DNA from: Niallia taxi
GTDB lineage: Bacteria > Bacillota > Bacilli > Bacillales > Cytobacillaceae
DNA: 64,000 bases
NCBI RefSeq assembly: GCF_004005475.1
Contig: NZ_RZTZ01000002.1
Coordinates: 434,001 to 498,000, forward strand
Direction: 5' to 3'
Below are positions 10,116 through 19,565 of the stretch, piece after piece (the stretch's first letter is position 1; each line of letters starts with the position of its first letter). The notes beneath the pieces are model-generated. The model saw only the letters and a program-made list of their open reading frames with translations. It was not told the origin of the DNA and searched no databases. Made by a program: the position numbers and the translations under genes.

Positions 10116-10145
10116 ATGAGCCCATTGCCTTAGCAATGGGTTCAT
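10116..10145 (+). terminator. Terminator-like hairpin after gcvPB
   Basis: ATGAGCCCATTGC pairs with GCAATGGGTTCAT around a CTTA loop. The T run only follows about ten bases later, so efficiency is uncertain. Confidence 0.6.
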
Positions 10146-10259
10146 TAATGGTGTTTTTATATCAGAAACCACTAATATAGATGTTTTTTATTTCATACAT
10201 GTGAAACTTATCAATCTTTAAGACCGTATAAATTTTTGAATAGAAGGGGAATTTCACAA

Positions 10260-10448
10260 TTGAAAGGTAATAATGTAATCTTTAATCTTATCGGAGCTAT
10301 AACTTGTTTTATTTTGTTTGTTATAGGAATGCTATTCTCAGAACAAATAGCCTTATTAATTTTAATTGGGATAATTGGATTGTCAGGTTTTTCGTATTTT
10401 ACATTTAGAGTCGTATTAAGTATGCTGAAATCAAAAACAACCGATTAA
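10260..10448 (+). CDS. Small two-helix membrane protein, unknown
   Basis: A 62-residue hypothetical protein with two predicted membrane helices (FNLIGAITCFILFVIGML and ALLILIGIIGLSGFSYFTF) and a basic tail. AGAAGGGGA nine bases upstream of TTG 10260 sets the start; a longer reading from 10236 would run through this ribosome site. It stands alone between the glycine operon and the converging yqhL. No family recognised. Confidence 0.55.
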   Translation: MKGNNVIFNLIGAITCFILFVIGMLFSEQIALLILIGIIGLSGFSYFTFRVVLSMLKSKTTD

Positions 10449-10512
10449 ATGAATGAAGGATTTTCTTGCATAATGCAGGACGCCTATTTTTATTAATCCT
10501 GTAATTAATAAA

Positions 10513-10545
10513 AAAGGACACTCATTAAAGTGTCCTTTCGTTCAT
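10513..10545. terminator. Terminator between the small membrane gene and yqhL
   Basis: AAAGGACACT / AGTGTCCTTT inverted repeat with A and T runs on either side, between converging genes. Confidence 0.8.
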
Positions 10546-10932
10546 TTATGAATTTTTTGTTTTCACTTTTCCAGACCATTTTTTGAAACCGCCTTGAAGT
10601 TGTGACAGCTGTCTGTAGCCTTTGCGGTGTAAAAATTGAGCCGCTCTTCCGCTTCTCATGCCATTTTGGCAATATAAGTAGACAGGCTTGTCTGAACGGA
10701 TTTCCCCTTTGCGCATTTTTAATTGGGAAAGAGGAATATTTCTAGCTCCGAGAACGTGACCAGCACTGAATTCATTTGGTTCCCTAACATCAATCAGCTG
10801 GGCTTTTCTGTATCCTTGACGGAACTCCTCTTCTGAAATCGTCTTAACTATCTTGCGTTGATAGAGATATACGATTATAGAATAGATAGCAAAAATGGCT
10901 ATCGCGATTAATAGAGTATAAACTGCTTGCAA
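10546..10932 (-). CDS. yqhL: YqhL, membrane-anchored rhodanese-like protein
   Basis: A 128-residue protein with an N-terminal membrane helix (about residues 3-23) followed by a single rhodanese domain. The active-site loop reads YCQNGMRSGRAA, with the catalytic Cys able to carry a persulfide, and the domain shows LIDVREPNEFSAGHVLGARNIP. It likely handles sulfane sulfur at the cytoplasmic face of the membrane. Closely linked to lipM, as in B. subtilis; lipoate synthesis needs sulfur, but a direct link is only speculation. Confidence 0.88.
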   Translation of the reverse strand: MQAVYTLLIAIAIFAIYSIIVYLYQRKIVKTISEEEFRQGYRKAQLIDVREPNEFSAGHVLGARNIPLSQLKMRKGEIRSDKPVYLYCQNGMRSGRAAQFLHRKGYRQLSQLQGGFKKWSGKVKTKNS

Positions 10933-11123
10933 TCTTCATTTCTCCTTTCGAATACATGATGCTCTACTTCTATTATATAAGTGAAACCTTATAGTAGTAA
11001 AGCAATAGTTTATAGGGAATGCTGGCAAGTTTTTTTATATGCTTGTTCCTTTTCAAGCTTGTTCGTTTTTGTTAGACTTATTCACGAGTATATATACATA
11101 TTTTAACGTAAAGAGGGTTCACG

Positions 11124-11960
11124 ATGACGAAAGAAACATGGAGATTTATTGATACTGGAAACAGTTCCCCTTCTTTTAACATGGCATTGGATGAGGCACT
11201 TTTAGATTGGCATTCGACAGGGGATTTTCCGCCAGTCATTCGTTTTTATGGCTGGAATCCAGCGACATTATCGATTGGATATTTCCAAAAAGTAGAAAAA
11301 GAAATTGACATGGATGCTGTGAAGGAATTGAACCTAGGCTTTGTCAGAAGACCAACAGGCGGAAGGGGAGTGCTGCATGAGCATGAATTGACATATAGTG
11401 TCATTGTCTCAGAGGAGCATCCTGATATGCCGAAAACAGTGACCGAAGCTTATCGAGTCATTTCAGAAGGCATTCTGCAAGGTTTTCATTTGCTTGGTCT
11501 TGATGCTTATTTTTCTGTGCCGAAAACAGAGGAGCAAAAAGCGTCACTTAAAAACCCGCGGTCTGCTGTATGTTTTGATGCACCAAGCTGGTATGAACTA
11601 GTTGTCGAAGGCAGAAAAGTAGCCGGAAGTGCTCAAACAAGGCAAAAGGGAGTTATTTTGCAGCATGGGTCCATTCTGTTGGATTTAGATGAAGACAAGC
11701 TGTTTCGTCTTTTCAAATATTCAAATGACAGAATTAAGGAAAAAATGCAGGCTGCTTTCAAGGAAAAAGCTGTTGCAATCAATGCAATAACAGATAAGCA
11801 GATCACGATTGACATGGCGAAAAAAGCCTTTAAAGAGGGATTTGAACGTGGTCTTAATATTGAACTGCAGGAATATGAGCTAACCCAAGAGCAGCTTGCA
11901 TATGTAGAAAAGCTTGCAAAAGAAAGATATGAAAATGATGAATGGAATTTCAGAAGATAA
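11124..11960 (+). CDS. lipM: LipM, octanoyl-ACP:GcvH octanoyltransferase
   Basis: Transfers octanoate from ACP to the glycine cleavage H-protein, the first step of lipoate assembly in bacilli. It is 278 residues, identical to the B. subtilis length. It has the lipoyl-transferase fold motifs [18 protein letters not shown] and [11 protein letters not shown], and the LipM catalytic cysteine is Cys150 in [16 protein letters not shown] precedes ATG 11124. Its closeness to the gcv operon fits a shared need for lipoylated GcvH. Confidence 0.93.
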   Translation: MTKETWRFIDTGNSSPSFNMALDEALLDWHSTGDFPPVIRFYGWNPATLSIGYFQKVEKEIDMDAVKELNLGFVRRPTGGRGVLHEHELTYSVIVSEEHPDMPKTVTEAYRVISEGILQGFHLLGLDAYFSVPKTEEQKASLKNPRSAVCFDAPSWYELVVEGRKVAGSAQTRQKGVILQHGSILLDLDEDKLFRLFKYSNDRIKEKMQAAFKEKAVAINAITDKQITIDMAKKAFKEGFERGLNIELQEYELTQEQLAYVEKLAKERYENDEWNFRR

Positions 11961-12062
11961 TAAAGCGTACTGGATGGGGGAAATTCCCTGTCCTCTTTTT
12001 TATATTTTGGCAAACATTATAGATTATAGTCAGAAAAATAAAAGAGAGGGCGATTTGCCGAC

Positions 12063-13088
12063 ATGAAGCCATTTGTACCACAATTAGTTTATATAGAGCC
12101 GAAAGCATTGGACTATCCGCTCGGACGTGAATTAAAAGAAAAATTTGAGAAAATGGGTGTGGAAATAAGAGAAACGACCTCACACAATCAGGTCAGAGGA
12201 ATTCCTGGTGACACAGAGCTCCAGCAATACAGGGTTGCAAAATCTACTCTTGTGGTCGGCATAAGAAAAACGTTGAAGTTTGATACCTCCAAACCTTCTG
12301 CAGAATATGCGATTCCTTTAGCAACTGGCTGTATGGGACATTGCCACTACTGTTATTTACAGACTACGCTAGGAAGTAAGCCGTATATACGAACGTACGT
12401 CAATTTGGAAGAAATCTTCGACCAGGCACAGAAATACATGGATGAAAGAGGCGAACAAATAACAAGATTTGAAGCAGCCTGTACGTCCGATATTGTCGGT
12501 CTTGATCATTTAACCCATTCCTTAAAAAAGACAATCGAATATTTCGGGAAATCTGACAAGGGTCGTCTCCGGTTTGTGACTAAATACCATCATGTCGATC
12601 ATTTGCTTGATGCAGAGCATAATGGGCATACTCGATTCCGATTCAGTGTCAATTCTCGCTATGTTATTAAAAATTTCGAGCCTGGAACTTCTACCTTTGA
12701 TGAACGGCTTGAAGCGGCAAGGAAGGTTGCTAATGCAGGCTATCCGCTCGGCTTTATTGTTGCACCAATCTACTTGCATGAAGATTGGAAGGAAGGATAC
12801 TTCGAATTATTCCAAAGGCTGTCAGACAGCCTGCAAGGAGTTAATCTTTCTAATCTGACATTTGAATTGATTCAGCACCGCTTTACAAAACCAGCTAAAA
12901 GAGTAATAGCAAAAAGGTACCCGAAGACAAAGCTTGAGATGAATGAGGAAAAAAGAAAATATAAATGGGGCAGATACGGTATTGGAAAATACGTGTATCA
13001 AGATGACGAGGCGAAAGATTTGGAGAATACAATCAGAGGATATGTAGCACAGTTTTTCCCTGAAGCAGAGGTTGCTTATTTCACATAA
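12063..13088 (+). CDS. splB: SplB, spore photoproduct lyase
   Basis: Radical-SAM enzyme that reverses the UV-induced spore photoproduct (5-thyminyl-5,6-dihydrothymine) during germination. The 4Fe-4S motif is C90-x3-C94-x2-C97 (CMGHCHYC), and Cys140 in FEAACTSD is the expected hydrogen-donor cysteine. It is 341 residues, the usual length. The start has AGAGAGGG about ten bases upstream. In B. subtilis it is in a splAB pair elsewhere; no splA is seen here. Probably forespore-expressed, by analogy. Confidence 0.95.
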   Translation: MKPFVPQLVYIEPKALDYPLGRELKEKFEKMGVEIRETTSHNQVRGIPGDTELQQYRVAKSTLVVGIRKTLKFDTSKPSAEYAIPLATGCMGHCHYCYLQTTLGSKPYIRTYVNLEEIFDQAQKYMDERGEQITRFEAACTSDIVGLDHLTHSLKKTIEYFGKSDKGRLRFVTKYHHVDHLLDAEHNGHTRFRFSVNSRYVIKNFEPGTSTFDERLEAARKVANAGYPLGFIVAPIYLHEDWKEGYFELFQRLSDSLQGVNLSNLTFELIQHRFTKPAKRVIAKRYPKTKLEMNEEKRKYKWGRYGIGKYVYQDDEAKDLENTIRGYVAQFFPEAEVAYFT

Positions 13089-13103
13089 AGTATATATATT
13101 GAA

Positions 13104-13130
13104 GGGCGCATAAACTTAGTTTATGCGCCC
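13104..13130. terminator. Bidirectional terminator after splB
   Basis: Perfect GGGCGCATAAAC / GTTTATGCGCCC stem with a TTA loop, between converging splB and the coat-like gene. Confidence 0.85.
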
Positions 13131-13137
13131 CATTTCA

Positions 13138-13341
13138 TTAATAATAATATCCACCGTACGGATAACCAAAGCCTCCATATGGAGGATAGCCATATCCACC
13201 GTATATTGCAGGACCGAGAAGTGCTCCTGTTGCAAGTCCGCCAAGTACACCTAGCCCAAATCCTGCACCTCCGAATCCAGGTCTTCCATAACCAAAACCA
13301 GGTCTGCCAAATCCAATTGGTCTTCGCACATTATGATTCAT
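13138..13341 (-). CDS. Gly/Tyr/Pro-rich small protein, spore-coat type
   Basis: A 67-residue low-complexity protein: an N-terminal RPIGFGRPGFGYGRPGFGG repeat-like block, a short hydrophobic Gly/Ala/Leu middle, and a C-terminal YGGYGYPPYGGFGYPYGGYYY-like tail. GGAGG eight bases before the ATG at 13341 sets the start. Such Tyr/Gly-rich proteins are typical of Bacillus spore coat or crust layers, where tyrosines can be cross-linked. The coat role is inferred from composition and the splB neighbour; no specific family is claimed. Confidence 0.7.
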   Translation of the reverse strand: MNHNVRRPIGFGRPGFGYGRPGFGGAGFGLGVLGGLATGALLGPAIYGGYGYPPYGGFGYPYGGYYY

Positions 13342-13541
13342 GATGCTTACCTCCTGCATTTTCTAATCTGTTCATCATAATATATGTGCAGTAGTCTACC
13401 TGCGATTGGATGAACGTCCCGACTGTATAAAAATCAATGGTGTGATGTGGATTTATTAAATAAATGGCTTGCCTGCTGTACTAATTTTCTGATTTGAAGA
13501 TTAAAGTGTATCAATGCTGCAATAAAAGGGGAGAAGGCATT

Positions 13542-14426
13542 ATGCACATAGATGGCGTTTTTTCAGGAGGAGGCATAAAAGGTCTTGCCTTAATAGGGGC
13601 ATATGAAGTGTTGGAGGAAAAGGGTTTTACATTTGAAAGAGTAGCAGGGACAAGTGCCGGTTCCATTGTAGCTGCTTTTGTGGCGGCTAAGTATACTGGT
13701 AAAGAAATAGCCGGGATGCTCGAGCAGCTTAACTTGTCCACATTATTGGATGAAAGAAAGCTTCTCATTCCTTTTCCTTTTGCGAAATGGCTGTTTTTGT
13801 ATTGGCGACTTGGATTATATAAAGGCATTGCCTTAGAGAAATGGCTGGAGGAAAAGCTAGCAGATAAGGGAATCAGGACATTTTCAGACCTGCCGAAAGA
13901 TTCCTTAAGAGTAATTGCTTCTGATATTACAAATGGAGTCATGCTAGTGCTTCCAGATGATCTGCCTAAATATGGGATAGACCCAGCTAGTTTCTCTGTA
14001 GCAAAAGCAATTAGAATGAGCTGCAGTTTGCCGTTCTTTTTTGAACCTGTAGCCCTTGGCACAAAGCAAAACAAAAGCATTATTGTGGATGGAGGAGTTC
14101 TCAGTAATTTTCCGATGTGGCTGTTTGATAAAGAGAATGTTAAGAAGATAAGACCAGTGATTGGGATAAGGCTTAGCCATAAGCAGTCAGAACACCCGAA
14201 ACATATGATTAAGAACGCCTTTCATTTGTTTGGAGCGATGTTTGAGACAATGAAGGATGCACATGATTCCAGATATATTTCGAGAAAGCATGAAAAAAAT
14301 ATTATATTTATCCCGTCAGAAGGAGTCATGTCGACAGAGTTCACTTTAACGAAAGAAAAGCAAGGAGAAATAATCCAGTTTGGAAGGGATTATGCGAAGA
14401 AATTCCTGCGAACATGGACGTACTAA
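13542..14426 (+). CDS. yqhO: YqhO, patatin-like phospholipase family protein
   Basis: A 294-residue patatin-family serine hydrolase. It has the oxyanion loop GGGIKG at residues 9-14, nucleophile elbow GTSAGS with Ser38, and the catalytic Asp in VDGGVLSNFP, forming the Ser-Asp dyad. ATG 13542 with AAGGGGAGAAGG upstream is preferred over an in-frame extension of 16 codons that starts before this ribosome site. Substrate is unknown; family members deacylate phospholipids. Confidence 0.9.
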   Translation: MHIDGVFSGGGIKGLALIGAYEVLEEKGFTFERVAGTSAGSIVAAFVAAKYTGKEIAGMLEQLNLSTLLDERKLLIPFPFAKWLFLYWRLGLYKGIALEKWLEEKLADKGIRTFSDLPKDSLRVIASDITNGVMLVLPDDLPKYGIDPASFSVAKAIRMSCSLPFFFEPVALGTKQNKSIIVDGGVLSNFPMWLFDKENVKKIRPVIGIRLSHKQSEHPKHMIKNAFHLFGAMFETMKDAHDSRYISRKHEKNIIFIPSEGVMSTEFTLTKEKQGEIIQFGRDYAKKFLRTWTY

Positions 14427-14435
14427 TAAAAAAAA

Positions 14436-14475
14436 AAAATCGAGCCTGCCCATTGGAGTAGGGTCGATTTTTTTT
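14436..14475 (+). terminator. Terminator after yqhO
   Basis: AATCGA...TCGATT hairpin flanked by a long A run and a T run of eight. Confidence 0.75.
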
Positions 14476-14553
14476 CGGCACTTGGCTTATTTTGAAATTA
14501 GAAGCATGTATATTAGGCAAAAAGATGCAGGGATTTGCCTACTTTAAAACAGG

Positions 14554-14931
14554 TCAAAAGGTTGCCCGGTTTTTCTTTTTGCTCTTTTTTCCTTCGATAA
14601 CAGTCAAGTGTGCACTGCTTGCGCTTCTTTTTTTGCCCTTGAAGGTTGCTGTTTTTGCTTGAGCACCTTGTTTAGGCAATAGTTTTCCTTTTGTGTGCTG
14701 TTGTCTTTTCTTTGATCTTTTTGCCGCTTTAACAAAAGCCTTTTGCTCTTTTCTTTCAGGGCTAGCTTTGTAAAATCGTCTAACAATAAACCAGATGAGT
14801 AGTCCAATAACAACTAATGAAAGTATGTTTTGCATAAACCCAACAGGATTGGAAACGACTGATGATACTAATCCTATTAAAGCTAATAAGCAGACAATCC
14901 CAATAACAAGAAAAGGAACTCGATTCTTCAA
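14554..14931 (-). CDS. yqhP: YqhP family protein (two membrane helices, basic tail)
   Basis: A 125-residue protein with two N-terminal membrane helices (VPFLVIGIVCLLALIGLV and ILSLVVIGLLIWFIV) and a very basic, Lys/Arg/Ala-rich C-terminal tail. This matches the YqhP/SA1362 family by layout and position next to yqhQ. GGGAGG nine bases before TTG 14931 sets the start. Function unknown; the tail could bind nucleic acid or membrane phosphates. Confidence 0.72.
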   Translation of the reverse strand: MKNRVPFLVIGIVCLLALIGLVSSVVSNPVGFMQNILSLVVIGLLIWFIVRRFYKASPERKEQKAFVKAAKRSKKRQQHTKGKLLPKQGAQAKTATFKGKKRSASSAHLTVIEGKKSKKKNRATF

Positions 14932-15096
14932 GAAAAGCCACCTCCCTAAAAGCATGATGAGCATTTTTTACAACTTTTAAACTTCTATTAAAAAAAGTTT
15001 ATTCACATCATTTAAATTTGTTGCTTTAATGAAGCGCTAGACAAAAGATTTTTTTTAAAGCCTTATGTTCGTTTATATCCCCTGATTTTAACGGTG

Positions 15097-16035
15097 TTAA
15101 TCCGCTGCAAGAATGGCTTTTTCCGATTCTTCTTCTCTGCGCTTTAATTCTTTAAAGGAATAGATGGCTACTTCCACCTGATCGTCAGTCGGCTCTTTTG
15201 TTGTTAAAAGCTGCAGCCAAAGACCTGGCAAGCCTAAATATTTCAATACAGGAATATTGCGCAGTTTATTGGTTAATTGAAGTACTTCAAACGAAATACC
15301 AAGGACAACTGGAATTAACGCAATCCTGCTTAATATCCGTTCTATAAAGGAGTCTGTTGGGAAAAGTAAATACAGAAACAGACCAACAAATACAGTGAAC
15401 AATATAAAGCTGCTTCCACAACGATAATGGAGTCTTGACTGTGCTTGCACATTTTCTACCGTAATGTCTTTGCCATTTTCAAATGCATTTATAACCTTAT
15501 GCTCAGCTCCGTGATATTGAAATACGCGTTTAATAAGAGGAGTCAGTGAAACAAAGTAAATATAACCAAGTAAAAGAAGCAGCTTAAAGAAGCTTTCAAG
15601 TAATATTTGAGCAACATGTCCGCTGATAACAGGCTTAAAAAATTCCGCTAAAAAGGCAGGCACTAATGTGAAGATGAATTTACCAAACAAGAAGGAAAGG
15701 ATACCGATTGCTGCAACTCCTAAAATCATCGTCATTTTGGAGGGTTCTTTTTCTTCCAGCTGGATGTCTTCACTTGGGTCGACATCATAGCGGTCTGTTG
15801 AGAAGTTTAAATGCTTTGTCCCATTCCCGCTCGATTCAATAATAGCGACAATCCCTCTTATAAAGGGGATTTTTTTTAGTTTAGTCAACTTCGGATTGTG
15901 TTTTCTCGGCAAATGAAAATAATCAATGGATTGATCCTTCCGTCTTATTGCAGTCACGTAATGATTTTTGCCGCCAAACATGACGCCCTCCACTACTGCC
16001 TGTCCTCCGAATACTGGTTTTTGCTCATTTGACAT
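15097..16035 (-). CDS. yqhQ: YqhQ, DUF1385 membrane protein
   Basis: A 312-residue DUF1385 protein. It begins with the family signature GGQAVVEGVMFGGKNHYVTA, has several membrane helices from about residue 100 to 260, and carries the conserved QYHGAEHKVINAFE and SRLHYRCGSSF motifs, whose His, Glu and Cys could bind metal. Function is not known. It is divergent from yqhR, with about 220 bases between them holding both promoters. Confidence 0.9.
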   Translation of the reverse strand: MSNEQKPVFGGQAVVEGVMFGGKNHYVTAIRRKDQSIDYFHLPRKHNPKLTKLKKIPFIRGIVAIIESSGNGTKHLNFSTDRYDVDPSEDIQLEEKEPSKMTMILGVAAIGILSFLFGKFIFTLVPAFLAEFFKPVISGHVAQILLESFFKLLLLLGYIYFVSLTPLIKRVFQYHGAEHKVINAFENGKDITVENVQAQSRLHYRCGSSFILFTVFVGLFLYLLFPTDSFIERILSRIALIPVVLGISFEVLQLTNKLRNIPVLKYLGLPGLWLQLLTTKEPTDDQVEVAIYSFKELKRREEESEKAILAAD

Positions 16036-16253
16036 GAATATTTACACCAACCTCAGGTTAAATTAGGGTGGAAAAGCAAATGATTAATTGTTTTCTCTCT
16101 GTTGGATGGATATGTTGTTCCATCACTATAATTCCCCTATTTACATATTACTAAAAATTTAGAGAAACAACTAGCCTAATGAATTTTAAGTAATTTATAG
16201 GTCTTGTTAACAGAGAAGAAAGATAAAATATTCATAGCGGGAGGCATACGGAA

Positions 16254-16796
16254 ATGACAAAGGAAAAAGAAGCGGAAAATCAAAGTGGAATAGCAAAAGA
16301 GCCATCTATGCATTTCATTACACTTGTTATATGGACAGGGCTATTTGGGGGGATATTTTGGTCCTTCATGGGATTTCTCGCTTTTTATTTCAATATGACG
16401 GAAATAAGACCGAATGTCATATTGGAGCCGTGGGCAATCGGAAGCTGGAAAACTGGCTGGCTTGGAACTCTTATTAGTATTGGGGCAATCGGATTCTTTT
16501 CATTAATGGCAGCATTTGGGTATTATCTTTTACTTAGAAGATTTAAGTCCTTTTATATTGGCGCCGGTTTTGGAATAATGGTATTTGGCGTTGTATTCAT
16601 CATCTTAAATCCTATTTTTCCGAGCATCAAGCCATTTATGCAGCTTAGTTTAAATACGATAATCACTTCTATATGCCTTTATGTCCTTTGGGGGGTATTT
16701 GTTGGCTATACGATTTCCTATGAAGAAAGTGAGATTAGAATGAAGGAACAAAAAGAAAACAAACGTGAGGCGAACATTTCGGGTAGTGAAGGATAA
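16254..16796 (+). CDS. yqhR: YqhR family membrane protein
   Basis: A 180-residue protein with a soluble N-terminal 20 residues and four predicted membrane helices. GGGAGG lies upstream of ATG 16254. It matches the YqhR family, conserved between yqhQ and yqhT in bacilli. Function unknown. The type II dehydroquinase gene (aroQ/yqhS), which sits between yqhR and yqhT in B. subtilis, is absent here. Confidence 0.82.
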   Translation: MTKEKEAENQSGIAKEPSMHFITLVIWTGLFGGIFWSFMGFLAFYFNMTEIRPNVILEPWAIGSWKTGWLGTLISIGAIGFFSLMAAFGYYLLLRRFKSFYIGAGFGIMVFGVVFIILNPIFPSIKPFMQLSLNTIITSICLYVLWGVFVGYTISYEESEIRMKEQKENKREANISGSEG

Positions 16797-16929
16797 TTAA
16801 TCTATGATAGAATGTTCTACATGAGCATTCTTTTTTTAGCATTGCCAATGTTCAGAAGCTTTTACATAATTCTATCTTTTTAGTGGAATAAAATTTTAGT
16901 AAATAATTAGTATCGGGGAGAGAACCTTA

Positions 16930-17991
16930 ATGGAGAAATTAACGAAATTACGGGAAGCTTTAGCAACTGCTGGTGTGGATGGCATTGTTATCGCCAGCAA
17001 TTATAACCGCCGCTATATCAGTAACTTTACAGGTTCTGCTGGTGTGGTGTTAATCAGTGGAGAGGGAGCTAAATTCATTACAGACTTCCGCTATACAGAA
17101 CAGGCTGCAAGTCAATGTGTTGGTTTTGACATTGTAAAGCACAGCGGTCCGATTCAAAAGGAAGTAGCAGAGCAGGCTGAAAAACTAGGAATCAAGAAGC
17201 TTGGTTTTGAACAGGATTATTTGACTTTTACGGAATACAGACTGTATGAAGCTGTATTCAAAGGCGAACTAGTTCCTGTTTCTGGTCTTGTGGAAAAGTT
17301 ACGCTTGATTAAGAGTAGGGAAGAGATTAAGATATTAAAGGAAGCAGCGGAGATCGCAGATGCCGCTTTTGCCCATATCCTTGAGTTCATTAAGGTTGGG
17401 AAGACTGAACTGGAAGTATCGAATGAATTAGAGTTTTTTATGAGAAAAGCAGGTGCGGTATCATCGTCCTTTGACACGATTGTTGCTTCTGGAACTAGAT
17501 CTGCATTGCCGCATGGTGTGGCATCAGAAAAGTTAATCGAAGCTGGCGACTTTGTGACAATGGATTTCGGGGCATATTATAAAGGATATGTGTCTGATAT
17601 GACAAGAACAGTTGCCGTTGGCAAACCAGACGAAAAGCTAAAGGAAATATATGATATTGTCCTCCAAGCTCAGTTAAAAGGAATGGCAGGAATAAAACCG
17701 GGACTTACTGGTATTCAGGCTGATGCATTGACGCGCGATTACATAAGTGCACATGGATATGGTGAATATTTCGGCCACTCTACAGGTCATGGAATCGGTT
17801 TAGAGGTCCATGAAGGACCAGGGCTTTCTTCTAAATCGGAGACAGTTCTTGAGTCAGGCATGGTTGTAACGGTTGAACCAGGCATCTATATTCCAGGTCT
17901 GGGCGGGGTTCGCATTGAGGATGATACTATCATAACAGATGATCATAATGAAGCTTTAACCCATTCACCAAAAGAATTGATTATTTTATAG
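16930..17991 (+). CDS. yqhT: YqhT, Xaa-Pro aminopeptidase family (M24B)
   Basis: A 353-residue M24B metallopeptidase that would remove an N-terminal residue before proline. The N-terminal creatinase-like domain (residues 1-120) is followed by the pita-bread catalytic domain with all dimetal ligands visible in [45 protein letters not shown] and GVRIEDD. It lies 20 bases upstream of efp. The standing link of a proline peptidase with EF-P, which eases polyproline translation, is notable and conserved in bacilli. Confidence 0.93.
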   Translation: MEKLTKLREALATAGVDGIVIASNYNRRYISNFTGSAGVVLISGEGAKFITDFRYTEQAASQCVGFDIVKHSGPIQKEVAEQAEKLGIKKLGFEQDYLTFTEYRLYEAVFKGELVPVSGLVEKLRLIKSREEIKILKEAAEIADAAFAHILEFIKVGKTELEVSNELEFFMRKAGAVSSSFDTIVASGTRSALPHGVASEKLIEAGDFVTMDFGAYYKGYVSDMTRTVAVGKPDEKLKEIYDIVLQAQLKGMAGIKPGLTGIQADALTRDYISAHGYGEYFGHSTGHGIGLEVHEGPGLSSKSETVLESGMVVTVEPGIYIPGLGGVRIEDDTIITDDHNEALTHSPKELIIL

Positions 17992-18011
17992 GATTAACAG
18001 GAGGATCATTT

Positions 18012-18569
18012 ATGATTTCAGTAAACGATTTTAAAACAGGTTTAACAATTGAAGTGGATAACGGAATTTGGCGTGTATTGGATTTCCAACATGTTAAACC
18101 AGGAAAAGGCGCTGCATTCGTACGTTCTAAGTTAAAAAACCTTCGTACAGGAGCAGTTCAAGAAAAAACGTTCAGAGCAGGCGAAAAAGTTGCGAAAGCA
18201 CAAATTGATAACCGTAAAATGCAATACTTGTATGCAAGCGGTGACCAACATGTGTTCATGGACCAAGAATCTTATGACCAAATTGAGCTTTCTGCAGATG
18301 CAATTGAATACGAATTGAAGTTCTTGAAAGAGAATATGGAAGTTTATATCATGATGTACCAAACAGAAACACTTGGTGTTGAGCTTCCAAATACAGTAGT
18401 GCTTGAAGTAACAGAAACAGAGCCTGGTATTAAAGGTGACACTGCTTCTGGCGGTACGAAGCCTGCGATTTTAGAAACTGGCCTTTCTGTGCAAGTTCCT
18501 TTCTTCATCAACCAAGGTGACAAATTGATTATCAATACAGCTGAAGCGAGCTATGTATCTCGCGCGTAA
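18012..18569 (+). CDS. efp: Elongation factor P
   Basis: Translation factor that relieves ribosome stalling at polyproline stretches. It is 185 residues with three beta-barrel domains. The modified tip lysine is Lys32 in [12 protein letters not shown], the site that in B. subtilis carries 5-aminopentanol. A perfect AGGAGG lies before ATG 18012. Codon use is noticeably more biased than in its neighbours, as expected for a highly expressed gene. Probably co-transcribed with yqhT. Confidence 0.97.
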   Translation: MISVNDFKTGLTIEVDNGIWRVLDFQHVKPGKGAAFVRSKLKNLRTGAVQEKTFRAGEKVAKAQIDNRKMQYLYASGDQHVFMDQESYDQIELSADAIEYELKFLKENMEVYIMMYQTETLGVELPNTVVLEVTETEPGIKGDTASGGTKPAILETGLSVQVPFFINQGDKLIINTAEASYVSRA

Positions 18570-18629
18570 TTTTAGTTTACGGTTTTTACCATTTGCGTTT
18601 CATGAATGGATGCTGTATTATATAAATAT

Positions 18630-18850
18630 AATCGCTGCGTTGTACGTTATCGTATGAAGTTTCAACCTTTATCGTTAATTAGGGAGTTCTATATTAAAGA
18701 AGGATCAGCATGCCTTATGATTAGCTCATTAGGACATATGAAGAAATCTTTTGCGAACACCCACCTGGTGGAGCAGGTTTTGAAACTCCATACACCTAAG
18801 CGGCAAATGCGGCAAAAAAGAAGAGAACATTGTTCTCTTCTTTTTTTTTG
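18630..18850 (+). ncRNA. Structured RNA candidate, 6S-RNA-like
   Basis: A gene-free interval of about 300 bases after efp that looks like an independent RNA unit. TTGCGT and TATTAT hexamers 17 bases apart (about 18592-18620) precede it and an intrinsic terminator ends it. The two ends pair: GCTGCGTT near the 5' end with AATGCGGC near the 3' end. Further in, AGTTTCAACC pairs with GGTTTTGAAACT. Between the arms is a large open region with a small CACCTGGTG hairpin on the 3' side. The length of about 200 bases and the long rod with a central bubble resemble 6S RNA, but I cannot confirm family membership by eye. Confidence 0.45.
18818..18850. terminator. Bidirectional terminator
   Basis: AAGAAGAGAACA / TTGTTCTCTTC stem followed by ten T. 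It ends the RNA candidate on the plus strand and could serve the converging M23 gene. Confidence 0.85.
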
Positions 18851-18873
18851 TGGAAATCAACATACTTATGCAG

Positions 18874-19455
18874 TTAGCTTTCAGGTATGATAAGCCTTTG
18901 ACCTGCATAAATTTGGTTAACATTTTGAATATTATTCGCTTCAGCAATAGCAGAAACCGAAACACCGTATCGCTGGCTTATTGCTGACAGTGTATCACCG
19001 GCTGCAATCGTATAAGATTTAGCAGGTGTGCTTGGAGTGCTTTGCTGGTTTTGGGTTTCATCTAAATAAGGAATTGGATTGACTGCATTTGATTTAGCGC
19101 TATTCCATCTTCCGCGATGAAGTTCAAAATGCAGATGCTGTCCTGTTGATTGGCCAGTGTTGCCCATGACACCAATAGTTTGTCCAGCTTTGACTCTTTC
19201 ACCAACAGAAACCCTTCTTGAACCAGAACGCATGTGAGCATAAACAGTTTCCCAAACCTGCCCACCAACCTGATGGACAATCATGATGCACTCCCCATAG
19301 CTTGAGGAGACATAGGAGCGAGAAACAGTCCCATCTGCTGCAGCTACAATCGGGTTTGTGCCAGACTTCGCAAAGTCAACTCCAAAGTGCTTGTTAGAAC
19401 CAGTAGTTCGGAAAGGGTTGCTGAGATTGGTAACAGATGTTGGTCGCCTAAACAT
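18874..19455 (-). CDS. M23 metallopeptidase with C-terminal LysM domain
   Basis: A 193-residue cell-wall hydrolase. The N-terminal M23 (lysostaphin-type) domain has zinc ligands in HFGVDFAK and HLHFEL. After a Gln/Ser/Thr/Pro linker follows one LysM peptidoglycan-binding domain (SYTIAAGDTLSAISQRYGV...). No signal peptide or membrane anchor is seen, so it may act after lysis of the mother cell or leave by another route. GGAGGTGAT before ATG 19455 sets the start. It converges on the RNA after efp and is not part of the B. subtilis layout here. Confidence 0.88.
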   Translation of the reverse strand: MFRRPTSVTNLSNPFRTTGSNKHFGVDFAKSGTNPIVAAADGTVSRSYVSSSYGECIMIVHQVGGQVWETVYAHMRSGSRRVSVGERVKAGQTIGVMGNTGQSTGQHLHFELHRGRWNSAKSNAVNPIPYLDETQNQQSTPSTPAKSYTIAAGDTLSAISQRYGVSVSAIAEANNIQNVNQIYAGQRLIIPES

Positions 19456-19523
19456 GGAAATCACCTCCAAGATATGTTATGCACATAAGAGGAGGGAAGC
19501 TTGGACACATAATTTATAAAAAG

Positions 19524-19560
19524 AAAAAAGGCACAGCCTAAGGTTGCTGTACCTTTTGTA
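19524..19560 (-). terminator. Terminator-like hairpin after the alkaline phosphatase gene
   Basis: AAAAGGCACAGCC...GGTTGCTGTACCTTTT imperfect stem; on the minus strand the T run follows the stem. Confidence 0.6.
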
Positions 19561-19565
19561 TATGC

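Noticed and set aside
18606..18890. 94-codon plus-strand frame after efp
   Set aside because: It runs through the RNA structure and its terminator, has no ribosome site and an unlikely protein sequence.
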